Assembly: GCF_000025725.1 (NCBI RefSeq)
Contig: NC_013943.1
Span: 682,001 to 746,000 of the forward strand
Direction of reading: 5' to 3'
Length of the DNA stretch: 64,000 nt
From: Denitrovibrio acetiphilus DSM 12809
GTDB taxonomy: Bacteria > Chrysiogenota > Deferribacteres > Deferribacterales > Geovibrionaceae
In this document: in pieces, positions 45,608 through 54,273 of the stretch
Layout of the letters: every line of letters starts with the position of its first letter
Position numbering within the stretch: the stretch's first letter is position 1
Program-made: the position numbers and the translations under genes
The notes under the pieces: model-generated
Told to the model about the DNA's origin: nothing
The model's input: the letters and a program-made list of their open reading frames with translations, nothing else
Databases searched by the model: none

Positions 45608-46329
45608 AAGACCTTATTGCAGAGCTGAAGCTCGCCGGACTGGAGGCGGCTCTTTCCAGACAGATGGAGAATCCACAGTACAGAGATCTGCCGTTTGAGG
45701 ATCGTCTGCTTCAGCTTCTGCAGGCGGAATCAGCAGAGAGGCTGTCACGCAAGATAAAGAGGAACATGGCGCAGGCGAAGTTCAAAGACCTCAACGCAAG
45801 GGTCGAGGATATCGACTACACGATACCAAGGGGGCTTGATAAGTCAGCTATGCTTTCGCTCATCGCAGGTGAGTATCTGAATAAAAAGCAGAATATCCTT
45901 ATTACAGGTCCTACAGGAACAGGTAAAAGCTTCATTGCTCAGGCTCTTGCCAATATGGCTGTACGGGACGGGCTTAATGCCAGATATTACCGACTTCCCA
46001 GGCTTATGGATGAGATGAAGCTGGCAAGGCTGGATGGTACTTATGTCAAGGGGCTGAACAAAATAGCCAGATATAATCTGCTCATCCTTGATGACTTCGG
46101 AATTAATCCGCTCACCGCCGATGATGCCAACGACCTTCTTGAGGTGATTGAGGATCGTGCGGGTATCAGCAGTGTTATCGTCACCTCGCAACTGCCTGTA
46201 GATCGCTGGTATGACTATCTCAACAACGATACTGTGGCTGACGCCATTCTGGACAGGCTGCTTCACAGCAGCCACAAGATCAAACTTAAAGGTGAAAGTA
46301 TAAGGAAGATTCAAGCGGATAACGCTTGA
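45595..46329 (+). CDS. istB: IS21-family ATPase IstB, element A
   Basis: 244 residues; Walker A ITGPTGTGKSFIAQALAN, Walker B LLILDDFGINPL, end DAILDRLLHSSHKIKL. Its start overlaps the istA end by 13 bases after AGAGGA. It is intact, although its istA is broken. Confidence 0.94.
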   Translation: MSKLEDLIAELKLAGLEAALSRQMENPQYRDLPFEDRLLQLLQAESAERLSRKIKRNMAQAKFKDLNARVEDIDYTIPRGLDKSAMLSLIAGEYLNKKQNILITGPTGTGKSFIAQALANMAVRDGLNARYYRLPRLMDEMKLARLDGTYVKGLNKIARYNLLILDDFGINPLTADDANDLLEVIEDRAGISSVIVTSQLPVDRWYDYLNNDTVADAILDRLLHSSHKIKLKGESIRKIQADNA

Positions 46330-46455
46330 TTTATAGATGAACTGGTTCTTATAATCAGAAAAAGGTTACCTTGCGGCAAAAGTGTCCGACGACCGATACG
46401 CTGTCCGAATGTTTCCGATCCCACTGTCCGAATAAGCCGATACAGGCACACAGAG

Positions 46456-46605
46456 GAGATAGCCTTTGAAGCTCTGGGGCATAGCTCTACAGCGTTCGTG
46501 AATCAGGCCGAAAACCTCAAAAACGGTAAACATTTCAATCTCAAACATCTGTATTTGCTAGCGAAGTATTACGGATGTTCAATTTCAAATTTTATTGAAT
46601 CTTAA
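46456..46605 (+). pseudogene. 3' part of the interrupted XRE-type regulator
   Basis: 49 codons and stop: EIAFEALGHSSTAFVNQAEN, LKNGKHFNLKHLYLLAKYYG, CSISNFIES. These are the recognition helix and later helices of an XRE domain. It joins in frame to 41058-41138. Confidence 0.8.
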
Positions 46606-46682
46606 TTTTTATTACTGTTATTGATTTTCTTCTCATCATAAAATCTGAATTTTAATAAATACAATTATTGATTACCGATCTT

Positions 46683-47240
46683 CTATAGATCCAACCTAGA
46701 TAATATCTTAGTTCTAAACTCTCTTATGGGCACAATGAACTCTGTCTTAATATTTTTATGAGTTCGTATGTTGTCATTAAGGCGATGTCCAAGAGCGAGT
46801 AGATGATGATTGGTTGCAGGCAAGTAACCACCTAATTCTCTATGGCAGAAGTCTTCTATCTCATACTGCATCTGAGTCATATGAGAAATAACGCTATTAG
46901 ACATTGGCTTCGAGTAGGAGCAGCTGCCCCTAAGCTGAAGAACCAGCTCAAATATCAGCTTCTGCGTCTCTACAGAAGTATCTCCAAACAAGTCTACTAT
47001 GTGATTTTCAAACTGATCCATGAAGACATAATGAAACATTTTGAAGTCAGCTTTTTTGAGATCACACAAAAATATCGCATACCTGGTGTTTTCCTCCACG
47101 GCGATAACGCAATTGACCCTTCCGAACTTAATAATCTTCGCATGCCAGTCCCATGCATTATTTGGTTTATTATGAGTCATATCTGTATTGGCCTTTGATA
47201 GAGTCTCATACATGTTTTTGCTCAGATTAAAGTGCAGCAT
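46683..47240 (-). CDS. Unknown protein, possibly DUF6933-like
   Basis: 185 residues. NNAWDWHAKIIKFGRVNCVI followed by AVEENTRYAIFLCDLKKADF resembles the DUF6933 start (WHA..ll..r...i.....t.y....). The rest is helical with several His. GGGGATA precedes the ATG. Function unknown. Confidence 0.6.
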   Translation of the reverse strand: MLHFNLSKNMYETLSKANTDMTHNKPNNAWDWHAKIIKFGRVNCVIAVEENTRYAIFLCDLKKADFKMFHYVFMDQFENHIVDLFGDTSVETQKLIFELVLQLRGSCSYSKPMSNSVISHMTQMQYEIEDFCHRELGGYLPATNHHLLALGHRLNDNIRTHKNIKTEFIVPIREFRTKILSRLDL

Positions 47241-47332
47241 ATTATCCCCAAAGGCTTTTTATATAGTCTGCTACAGCTCTCGAATAAAGGCAACATAAAT
47301 ATAATCAGCAATTTTCACTTGTATTTTATATT

Positions 47333-47362
47333 TGTATAATATACTATAATGTATATTATACA
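47333..47362. promoter_or_regulatory. Palindromic operator pair before the small membrane-protein operon
   Basis: TGTATAATATAC(T) at 47333 and TGTATATTATACA at 47350-47362. The same 13-mer, in one direction or the other, recurs at 48782 and 54775, so one regulator may control all three sites. The first gene begins nine bases after the second copy. Confidence 0.6.
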
Positions 47363-47371
47363 GGAGGACAT

Positions 47372-47587
47372 ATGTATAACAGAACAACAGTACAATGCAA
47401 AGCGTGTGGAAGCTTTGTGGTGCCGAGGATGGATATCTATTACGGGCAGCCAGTGGCTACGTTCTGCCCCATATGTGGAAACATGATCGAAGACTTTTCA
47501 CCAGCATGGGCAAAGTATATTCCGCATTTTATAGGCTTCATCCTTGCAGCAGCTTTTATCTTTTGTGTCAAAGAGACATTTTTTTAG
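47372..47587 (+). CDS. Small zinc-ribbon membrane protein
   Basis: 71 residues: CKAC near residue 9 and CPIC near 32 make a zinc ribbon, then one membrane helix (FIGFILAAAFIFCV). GGAGGA precedes the start. First gene of a run of four small genes. Role unknown. Confidence 0.7.
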   Translation: MYNRTTVQCKACGSFVVPRMDIYYGQPVATFCPICGNMIEDFSPAWAKYIPHFIGFILAAAFIFCVKETFF

Positions 47588-47596
47588 GAGGTTATT

Positions 47597-47893
47597 ATGG
47601 ATACTTTTACCGAAATACTTGTGATACTTTTCTTTTTCATAACTGGCACTATGACCTTTTACGTCTTTTTCACATGGATACTGCAAACACTTAAAAATTT
47701 GTTCAATCCAAAGCCAAAGATGAATATAAGTTCTTATGGTTACCATGAACCACATCGCAGTTTTATGAGCTATTCAGCTGAGGAACTGGCTGACAAGAAG
47801 ATTGCAGTTAATATGATCTACAATGCTAAGATGTTTTTGTATATTTTTGTCTTTTCTATTGTAATCATGCTTTTTTCAGCAGTATTTATGTAG
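47597..47893 (+). CDS. Small two-helix membrane protein
   Basis: 98 residues with membrane helices near 7-27 and 78-97 and a polar loop with HEPHRSFMSY. AGGAGG precedes it, nine bases after the previous stop. Unknown function. Confidence 0.65.
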   Translation: MDTFTEILVILFFFITGTMTFYVFFTWILQTLKNLFNPKPKMNISSYGYHEPHRSFMSYSAEELADKKIAVNMIYNAKMFLYIFVFSIVIMLFSAVFM

Positions 47894-47902
47894 AGGCTAG
47901 GC

Positions 47903-48091
47903 ATGAAGGAATTTGATGAGATTGAAATGGAACGTAGGATAAATAACCTGCAGAGCCTCTCAAGGCTGTCTGAAGCTTTATGCAGAACTCTTGAGCTACC
48001 AATAGATCCTGCTGAAATGGCTGTTGATATGGAGAAAGCTCTTGAGCAATCCCTCATAAAAAATGGTATAATAAATGATTACAAGGAGTAA
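47903..48091 (+). CDS. Small acidic helical protein
   Basis: 62 residues, soluble and charged (MKEFDEIEMERRINNLQSLS), nine bases after the previous gene. No motif. Part of the same small-gene operon. Confidence 0.6.
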   Translation: MKEFDEIEMERRINNLQSLSRLSEALCRTLELPIDPAEMAVDMEKALEQSLIKNGIINDYKE

Positions 48092-48094
48092 AAA

Positions 48095-48193
48095 ATGACA
48101 TACGGAACATTTATCGTGTCTTTAACAATTGGAATGTCGTTGATCGCAATCAGTGGTGTTGTAATCGAACATAAAATCAAGAGCAGGAATTAA
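48095..48193 (+). CDS. Single-helix membrane peptide (32 residues)
   Basis: MTYGTFIVSLTIGMSLIAIS then GVVIEHKIKSRN: one membrane helix with a basic tail. AAGGAG lies before the ATG, three bases after the previous stop. Size and position suggest a real last gene of the operon. It ends four bases into the converging gene. Confidence 0.6.
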   Translation: MTYGTFIVSLTIGMSLIAISGVVIEHKIKSRN

Positions 48194-48702
48194 TCTTCCT
48201 GCTCGTATAACATCGCCTCGTTAAACTTCTGCTGTAGATACCCATGAGAGATTCTTGTCTTATGGTATTTTGCGATAAAATCAGCAATCTCTCGCCAGGA
48301 TAACCCTTCGTTGTAGTACATATTCTTGATCTCGTGGAATAATGTCTCTTTTATCAGTCTTGCCTTTTTGCTATCCTTCTTGCCTCTGCCGGCCTTGATG
48401 CGCTCTATACGAATCTTATTAAGTTTTAAAGCCTCTTCTTCGGTAAGGGAGTCTTTTGTTGCCTGAGCAGTCTCTATACGCTTCATAGCACGCAAAGCAA
48501 GAAGGTGCATGCCGTAGTAATACTCAGATGCTTTCTCTTTATCAAACCTGTCTTTGTTTTGCCTAGCCAGATCTGTTTGCAGCTTAAATGACTCGATACG
48601 AACATTTTCAGGCAGCTTTGAATAGTATTTCACAAGAGAATTCGCCTCAGCAGTGCTGATTCCCGTTAGTTCCTTTATATATTCAGTATCGTATTTATAC
48701 AT
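48190..48702 (-). CDS. Unknown protein with a C-terminal helix-turn-helix-like end
   Basis: 170 residues from the ATG at 48702 (AAAGG upstream; an earlier TTG is too close). Helical and basic in the middle (KAGRGKKDSKKARLIKE). The end MYYNEGLSWREIADFIAKYH then RISHGYLQQKFNEA looks like a helix-turn-helix. It is divergent from the recombinase, with the shared palindrome between them, so it may be the repressor. Confidence 0.55.
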   Translation of the reverse strand: MYKYDTEYIKELTGISTAEANSLVKYYSKLPENVRIESFKLQTDLARQNKDRFDKEKASEYYYGMHLLALRAMKRIETAQATKDSLTEEEALKLNKIRIERIKAGRGKKDSKKARLIKETLFHEIKNMYYNEGLSWREIADFIAKYHKTRISHGYLQQKFNEAMLYEQED

Positions 48703-48779
48703 GTTTACCAAACCTTTAATAAAGTGCTTCTTAGATGGTCTCTCTGATGGTACATCTAATAGACCATCAACTTTTCGTT

Positions 48780-48796
48780 AATGTATATTATACATT
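48780..48796. promoter_or_regulatory. Palindromic operator between divergent genes
   Basis: AATGTATATTATACATT is a perfect palindrome round one T and includes the 13-mer TGTATATTATACA. A weaker TTATTATACAC is at 48820-48830, next to the recombinase start. A second inverted pair, GATGGTCT/AGACCATC, lies at 48735-48768. Confidence 0.55.
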
Positions 48797-48832
48797 ATTG
48801 AGTCAAAATCAATACAATGTTATTATACACTT

Positions 48833-49780
48833 ATGAGAGGAAGCATAATACACCAGGTTCAGACATTATTCAAGGAGTCCGGTATCAACCGGATAGGCAC
48901 ATCAAAACACACCGATAAAGAAGCCTTTAGAAACAGCACAGATAAGAAAGCTAACTGGCATGAGATAGGGCAGAATACTGGTATCTATTCATACTCAACT
49001 GCTGATGATTACCGGGAAATTTGGATTTCCGCATTTAGATATGCGAAGGCTCACTTTGGAGTAAAAGATATAGAGACTCTCGCCGGCGAACACCTTCAGG
49101 CGTTTTTACTGGCAAAGATTGATCAAGAGGTTAAGCATGCTACCTTTATGCAATACGCAGCAGCCCTTGAGAAGCTTGCTGTGGCTCTGAATATGTACGC
49201 TGAGAAGCACGAAACCGGAAATGAGTATAACTTTAGTGATGACATCAATGTTGCCCGTAAAAAGGCGCACAAAACTCTTCAGAGGTTTGATGGTGTCAGG
49301 TCATATGAGAATCCGGAAGAGCTGATAGAAATGCTAACGAATCCTACACATAGGCTGATCGCTTCTACACAGTATATCGGAGGCGCACGTATGGATGAGG
49401 TCTACGGAATCATGCCCGACTCCATAAAGCCAGACAACCGTGTAACCGTCAAAGGTAAAGGCGGCAAAATCAGAGATATCAGAATCAATCCTGACGATCA
49501 TAAAATGCTCTCGGAAATCCTTAAGAGGGACGGCCACTTCAAGTTTGATAAAGGCAAATATCTTTATCACCTTAAAAAGGCTTCAATGGTGAGTGAACAG
49601 AAGCATAATGCTTCTCATGGCCTCCGCTGGAATTTTGCCCAGAACCGCATGCTGGAAGTCCAGAAAAACGGCAAAGTCCGAGAACAGGGCTTAGTCATCG
49701 TCAGCCAAGAGATGGGGCACGAACGGGCTGATATAACGGAGCATTATTTGAAAACCGAATTAAGGAGCGTGTCATATTAA
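48833..49780 (+). CDS. Tyrosine recombinase, second copy in the island
   Basis: 315 residues. Catalytic boxes: YIGGARMDEVYG (Arg I), NASHGLRWNFAQNRM (His-x-x-Arg) and EMGHERADITEHYLK (His and Tyr). Unlike the integrase at 27336, its N-terminal domain is unusual. The last residues are changed: an IS256-family element at 49765 replaces an original ...LRKNK end with ...LRSVSY, after the catalytic Tyr, so the protein may still work. Confidence 0.82.
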   Translation: MRGSIIHQVQTLFKESGINRIGTSKHTDKEAFRNSTDKKANWHEIGQNTGIYSYSTADDYREIWISAFRYAKAHFGVKDIETLAGEHLQAFLLAKIDQEVKHATFMQYAAALEKLAVALNMYAEKHETGNEYNFSDDINVARKKAHKTLQRFDGVRSYENPEELIEMLTNPTHRLIASTQYIGGARMDEVYGIMPDSIKPDNRVTVKGKGGKIRDIRINPDDHKMLSEILKRDGHFKFDKGKYLYHLKKASMVSEQKHNASHGLRWNFAQNRMLEVQKNGKVREQGLVIVSQEMGHERADITEHYLKTELRSVSY

Positions 49781-51051
49781 CTGTGTAAAGTCGTAATTCT
49801 GTCTTCATAGTTGATATATAGCTGTGAGTATATTACACCCCAATCCCTTATTGGCATAGTCCATTTCTTTTCGATACCTAAAATAGCTAAATATAAGAGC
49901 TTTACAAGGGAGTCTTCCGTCGGGAAGGCTCCTTTTCCTTTGGTTGATTTCCTGATGGCAGAATGGAAGCTCTCAACCGGATTCGTGGTATAAATCAGTT
50001 TCCTGAGCTCCTTGGAATATTTGAAATACGTAGAAAGCTCAGTCCAGTTGTTCCGCCATGATTTCGAGATGTTAGGATATTTGCTGTCCCACTTCTCGGC
50101 AAAGGCATCCAGCTCAGCTCTGGCTTGTTCCTCGGTCGCTGCGGCATAGATTTTCTTGAGGTCAGCAGCCACAGTCTTACGCTCCTTCCAGGGCACAAAG
50201 CGGAGAGAGTTGCGTATCTGATGGACTACGCATTTCTGAATCTCAGACTGTGGGAAAGCGGCTGTTATAGCTTCTGAGATGCCCTTGAGGTTGTCTACGG
50301 CAAAGATAAGAATATCCTGTACTCCACGGTTCTTTAGCTCGTTCATAACTGTCAGCCAGTATTTAGCGGATTCCGTCTCGGCAAGATATAGCCCCAGACA
50401 GGATTTATGACCTTCCATGCTGATGCCGATCACAAAGTAGATAGTGACGTTGCGAACAGCTCCGTCCACACGCATCTTTAAAACCATGCCGTCCATAAAG
50501 ACGATGGCGTATATCTCTTCCAAGGCTCTGTTTTGCCATTCTTTAGCCTGTGGGAGAATCTTGTCTGTAATAACGCTGACTGTCTCCGGCGATAGCTCAT
50601 GACCGTAGATATCAAAGATGTGCTCTTTGATGTCACGGTTACTCATACCCCTGGCATACATGGAAATTACTTTAGCTTCAATGCCTGATATATCTGTCTG
50701 GCGTTTCTTGACTATTTCAGGCGAAAAGGTTGATAGGCGATCACGGGGTACTTCGAGTTCCATTTCGCCCATTTGTGATTGTACTTTCTTGGCAGAACGA
50801 CCATTACGGCTGTTGCCGTCACTTACGTTCGGTTCGTGTTTTTTATAGCCTAAATGGGCTTCAAGCTCACCTTCGTAGAGCGTTTCTATGACTTCTTTCA
50901 TCATGTCACGCATAAACACCTGAAGGTCTTCTGTGGTCTTTACATCGCTTTCAGCAAGCAGATCTTTCAGTTTGTCCTTGTCGAATTTCATCATAAACCT
51001 CGCATGTTAGTTTAACACATACGACGTTTACACACTTTTATTTACACGCTC
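49765..51051 (-). mobile_element. IS256-family insertion sequence, copy B
   Basis: 1287 bp. Ends GAGCGTGTCATATTAACTG and the inverse of GAGCGTGTAAATAAAAGTG, continuing TGTAAA..GTCGTA, form a long imperfect inverted repeat. An exact 8-bp GAATTAAG flanks it (49757-49764, 51052-51059). The sequence is unlike copy A. Confidence 0.9.
49777..50994 (-). CDS. IS256/Mutator-family transposase, copy B
   Basis: 405 residues. IYAIVFMDGMVLKMRVDG (Asp), ILIFAVDNLKGISEAITAAF (Asp), KCVVHQIRNSLRFV and TTNPVESFHSAIRKSTKGKG (Glu region). Full length; GAGG before the ATG. Confidence 0.95.
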   Translation of the reverse strand: MMKFDKDKLKDLLAESDVKTTEDLQVFMRDMMKEVIETLYEGELEAHLGYKKHEPNVSDGNSRNGRSAKKVQSQMGEMELEVPRDRLSTFSPEIVKKRQTDISGIEAKVISMYARGMSNRDIKEHIFDIYGHELSPETVSVITDKILPQAKEWQNRALEEIYAIVFMDGMVLKMRVDGAVRNVTIYFVIGISMEGHKSCLGLYLAETESAKYWLTVMNELKNRGVQDILIFAVDNLKGISEAITAAFPQSEIQKCVVHQIRNSLRFVPWKERKTVAADLKKIYAAATEEQARAELDAFAEKWDSKYPNISKSWRNNWTELSTYFKYSKELRKLIYTTNPVESFHSAIRKSTKGKGAFPTEDSLVKLLYLAILGIEKKWTMPIRDWGVIYSQLYINYEDRITTLHS

Positions 51052-51093
51052 GAATTAAGGAAAAACAAGTAAGTTTATTTCCAGGATCAAGTA

Positions 51094-52047
51094 CTATTTT
51101 TTACAGCCTAATACATATTTTAGTAATTTAGTTTCATCAAAATCGAGTAAAATAGAACCGTAATACCACTTTTCACAATGATCTTTATAACGTTGTGAAT
51201 ACCCTTGAAAACATCCTTGAACATCATCAGGTTCCCCTATTGTATTAACTATTTCATATTTTTTTGCACCTTTTGGCACTAGACATGCTTTTTTATTTTG
51301 TTTGTTAATACGATCTTTGATTTGTTCTATTTTATTAGTAACCTCTGTTAATTCTTTTTGAATTTTCTTTTCATCTTTTTGGTATTCATTTAGAGACGTT
51401 TTAGCGTTAGATAGCAATTGATTAAGTCGTGAAATTTCTTTTTCTTTTGCCTCATTCGTCAACATTTGTTTAGTTAATTTCTTCTGCAATGCTATCGTCT
51501 CATTACTTCTTATGTCAATTTCAGACTCTTTAGTTTGTAAAAGTTTCTGAAGTTTATCAATTTCGCCTTGATTTGCTCTGATTTTTAATATCTCAGATAT
51601 GCCTTCTGAAACAGAGTCAGGATCAACAAGTACACTTGCTTTAATGTAAAAAGTTTCACCATCATATTTTTCATCTAGTATTTTAGTTTTAACGATTCCT
51701 GCAGTTAGATTTTTGATTTCTTCTCTTATGATTTGCTTACTGCCATTGTCAGATCTCAAGTTATCTAGCTCTAAGTAACTCTCAACAAAAACGCCTGTTT
51801 CTTCGAGTATCAAAACTTTGACCTGACTTAATGCATTTTTTCTCGCATCATTTTTACTGTCATCGTCGCCAACGTTGTATGTGTATTCTTTGATTATCTC
51901 TTTCACTCTAAGATTATTTTTTTTCGCAATATTGATATCGTTAATCTTAGTTATTATTTCTTCATAAGATATTGATGAATCTATGTCGTTAGCATTAACA
52001 GATAATACAACAAAGCTTAGAAGGAGTGTAATAAGTAGTGTTCGCAT
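51094..52047 (-). CDS. Exported protein with FlgT-like N-domain and coiled coil
   Basis: 317 residues from the ATG at 52047 (GAGGTC upstream). Signal peptide MRTLLITLLLSFVVLSVNA. Residues about 60-155 (DARKNALSQVKVLILEETGV, then GIVKTKILDEKYDGETFYIK) have the pattern of the FlgT/LPP20 N-terminal fold. A coiled coil follows (160-255) and a cysteine-containing end (VQGCFQGYSQRYKDHCEKWY). Function unknown. Confidence 0.6.
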   Translation of the reverse strand: MRTLLITLLLSFVVLSVNANDIDSSISYEEIITKINDINIAKKNNLRVKEIIKEYTYNVGDDDSKNDARKNALSQVKVLILEETGVFVESYLELDNLRSDNGSKQIIREEIKNLTAGIVKTKILDEKYDGETFYIKASVLVDPDSVSEGISEILKIRANQGEIDKLQKLLQTKESEIDIRSNETIALQKKLTKQMLTNEAKEKEISRLNQLLSNAKTSLNEYQKDEKKIQKELTEVTNKIEQIKDRINKQNKKACLVPKGAKKYEIVNTIGEPDDVQGCFQGYSQRYKDHCEKWYYGSILLDFDETKLLKYVLGCKK

Positions 52048-52169
52048 GATGACCTCGAAATTTTTCTTATTATGCAGCAAGTGAATCATGATGTCAGTAT
52101 AGGTATTTTAACAAAATAGTTTATCATGTATAGTGTTTATTCACATTGTAGACAAGAGGTTCGAGTACT

Positions 52170-53057
52170 ATGTCAAATGCACGCAATCATCACTACATCT
52201 CTCAATTTTATCTGAGGGGCTTCACTAAGTCAGGAAAATCAAAAGAAAAAATATTCGTTTTTGACAAACATGAACAGTCATTTTTTGCTTCAAGTCCTAA
52301 GAATGTAGGCAGTAAAAGAGACTTTAATCGTATCTCGCTTGAAGGTAAAGAGAACATTCTTGAAGAACAACTTGCTGAATTAGAAGGATTACTTGCGCCA
52401 ATCTTTAAAAAGACTATTGATATTAGAAAATTTCCCAACGATGAAGATCTATACGGAATACTCACGTTCATTTCTATGCTTGCTATAAAAAATCCTGTAG
52501 TAAGACATCAATTCGATGATTTCTTGAAGACGATTGCAGACAGATTTATGACAATGACATTAATGTCTGAAGAAAGATATTTAGATCAATGCAGACAGGC
52601 AGGAATTCCTGAAGAGAAAATCGTGCCATACGAACAGGAAAAAGAATTCTTTAATGATAAGACTAGATACACTATCTATGTGAACCAAGAAATACATGCA
52701 TTCGGGGAATCTGGAGTCATAGAACATTTAACAAATCTATTATGTCACAGAAACTGGTTTCTACTCGTAACGGATGATGACAACGCCGAGTTTATAACTT
52801 CAGATTTTCCTGTCTCACTAACCTCTAAAAATAAAAGAACTGGAATTCAAGGAGTCGGTTTTGGACACAGTGATTCAGAAGTGTTTTTCCCATTATCAAA
52901 AAATTTGGCATTGCTTGGTGTTTTTGAAGAATCTGAACATGATAAAGTAATATATGTGCCTGAAAAAAACGTTACAATGCTTAACAAAATGACTTACGCA
53001 TTTTCGAACAGACAGATATATGCTTCGAAAAAAAGTTTTTTGAATAATGTAATTTAA
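52170..53057 (+). CDS. DUF4238-family protein
   Basis: 295 residues opening with NARNHHYISQFYLRGFT, the hallmark of DUF4238. Later ITSDFPVSLTSKNKRTG and VFFPLSKNLALLG fit the family. The family is common in islands and near defence genes; its activity is not known. It diverges from the exported coiled-coil gene. Confidence 0.8.
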   Translation: MSNARNHHYISQFYLRGFTKSGKSKEKIFVFDKHEQSFFASSPKNVGSKRDFNRISLEGKENILEEQLAELEGLLAPIFKKTIDIRKFPNDEDLYGILTFISMLAIKNPVVRHQFDDFLKTIADRFMTMTLMSEERYLDQCRQAGIPEEKIVPYEQEKEFFNDKTRYTIYVNQEIHAFGESGVIEHLTNLLCHRNWFLLVTDDDNAEFITSDFPVSLTSKNKRTGIQGVGFGHSDSEVFFPLSKNLALLGVFEESEHDKVIYVPEKNVTMLNKMTYAFSNRQIYASKKSFLNNVI

Positions 53058-53140
53058 TCTGATAAAGAATTGTCTACCCATCTAATGTTAGGTCCAACAA
53101 ACTTCCAAATAAGTGAATTTACAAAAAATCATATCTTTAG

Positions 53141-53734
53141 TTATAAATTACGACTTTTGATAAAATGCCGCATGGCTGTCTGGCTAACACCATAGATTTT
53201 GGCAATTGATGTGGTGTTCACTCCTTTCCGGTGAAGGATAGTGATTTCCTCTATCATAGAATCCAGCTTGCTTGACTGGCTACCTTTTGGTCTGCCGAGC
53301 TTTTTACCCTCAGCTCTTCTTCTGGCAAGAGCCTCTTTAGTTCTTGAAGATATGAGCTCACGCTCCAGCTCAGAGGCAAGCGAAAAAGCGAATGTTAGAA
53401 CCTTAGAGTTGATATCATTCTTAAGCACATGGTTGCTCTTAACGATATGGACCTCAACCTCTTTGGAGATACATATTGAGAATATCTCGAATACCTCCAG
53501 CATAGATCTGCCAAGGCGGGACATCTCGGTCACTATCAACTTGTCGCCAGCATCCAACTTCTCTATCACATCAGCCAGTTTTTTTTGCTTCCACGACTTT
53601 TTACCTGACACGGTCTCTTCAATATATTGAACAGCCCCAATACTTTTGTCTGCCACATACGATGACACCGTATAAGTCTGATTCTTCGCATCCTGTTTAT
53701 CTGTGGAGACTCTGATATATGCGTATATAGCCAT
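53141..53734 (-). CDS. Serine recombinase (resolvase/invertase family)
   Basis: 197 residues. AIYAYIRVSTDKQDAKNQ has the active Ser, LIVTEMSRLGRSMLEVF the conserved Arg pair, and RRRAEGKKLGRPKGS leads to a helix-turn-helix (NTTSIAKIYGVSQTAMRHFI). It lies two bases after the gene upstream, in a three-gene minus-strand operon. Likely resolves or inverts part of this element; no inverted target was found. Confidence 0.92.
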   Translation of the reverse strand: MAIYAYIRVSTDKQDAKNQTYTVSSYVADKSIGAVQYIEETVSGKKSWKQKKLADVIEKLDAGDKLIVTEMSRLGRSMLEVFEIFSICISKEVEVHIVKSNHVLKNDINSKVLTFAFSLASELERELISSRTKEALARRRAEGKKLGRPKGSQSSKLDSMIEEITILHRKGVNTTSIAKIYGVSQTAMRHFIKSRNL

Positions 53735-53736
53735 AA

Positions 53737-54273
53737 CTATAACCAGAAATCACAGTTGCTGAGAATGGTGCGCAGGACACTGGCAGCTAACCTACAATAG
53801 CATTTATCCATATAAGATTTTTTTAAGCCATGACCATAATCGACACAAAGGTTCATGATTTCATTCTTCTTGACTACCGAAAATGTGAAGCAGCCTTGCC
53901 TATATTCTTTGTGCAGGCTCAAACTATTACCCACAAAACCCTCAAAAGCCGACATCAGCTCCACGGCCTTAATAGGAGGTATTAATACACTGCCACGGTC
54001 TACTGTCATTTCAACATGTAAAAGTCCATTGAACTGTGGGCGAGCCCTATTGCCTGTCACAACGATATCAGTCGGCTTGTAGTACCTGCCATTTTGATCA
54101 AATATTTTTCGATCAGAATAGACAATTCTTTCGTCAATACATGCTATTAGTTCATTGCAGACGGAGACAGTTCTTTCTTCACGATATTCACATGACTCGC
54201 CAATTTTAAGGCTTTCTATGTAATCATCGTATGTCCAGGTAGGTTTAAACATATTGTCAGCCTCAAACCTCAT
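53737..54273 (-). CDS. Unknown protein in the serine-recombinase operon
   Basis: 178 residues with no motif I recognise; mixed strands and a cysteine-rich end. Its start overlaps the preceding gene by 11 bases and GGAGGCGAAG precedes it. Confidence 0.6.
   Translation of the reverse strand: MRFEADNMFKPTWTYDDYIESLKIGESCEYREERTVSVCNELIACIDERIVYSDRKIFDQNGRYYKPTDIVVTGNRARPQFNGLLHVEMTVDRGSVLIPPIKAVELMSAFEGFVGNSLSLHKEYRQGCFTFSVVKKNEIMNLCVDYGHGLKKSYMDKCYCRLAASVLRTILSNCDFWL

Larger units (their letters stand above)
41139..46448 (+). mobile_element. IS21-family element A, itself split by element B
   Basis: 5310 bp in place; 2609 bp once element B and its duplication are removed. It begins TGCTCGTAGCGGC and ends in the inverse of TGCCTGTATCGGC. 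A 7-bp CACAGAG is at both edges (41132-41138, 46449-46455). It encodes a broken istA and an intact istB. Confidence 0.92.
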
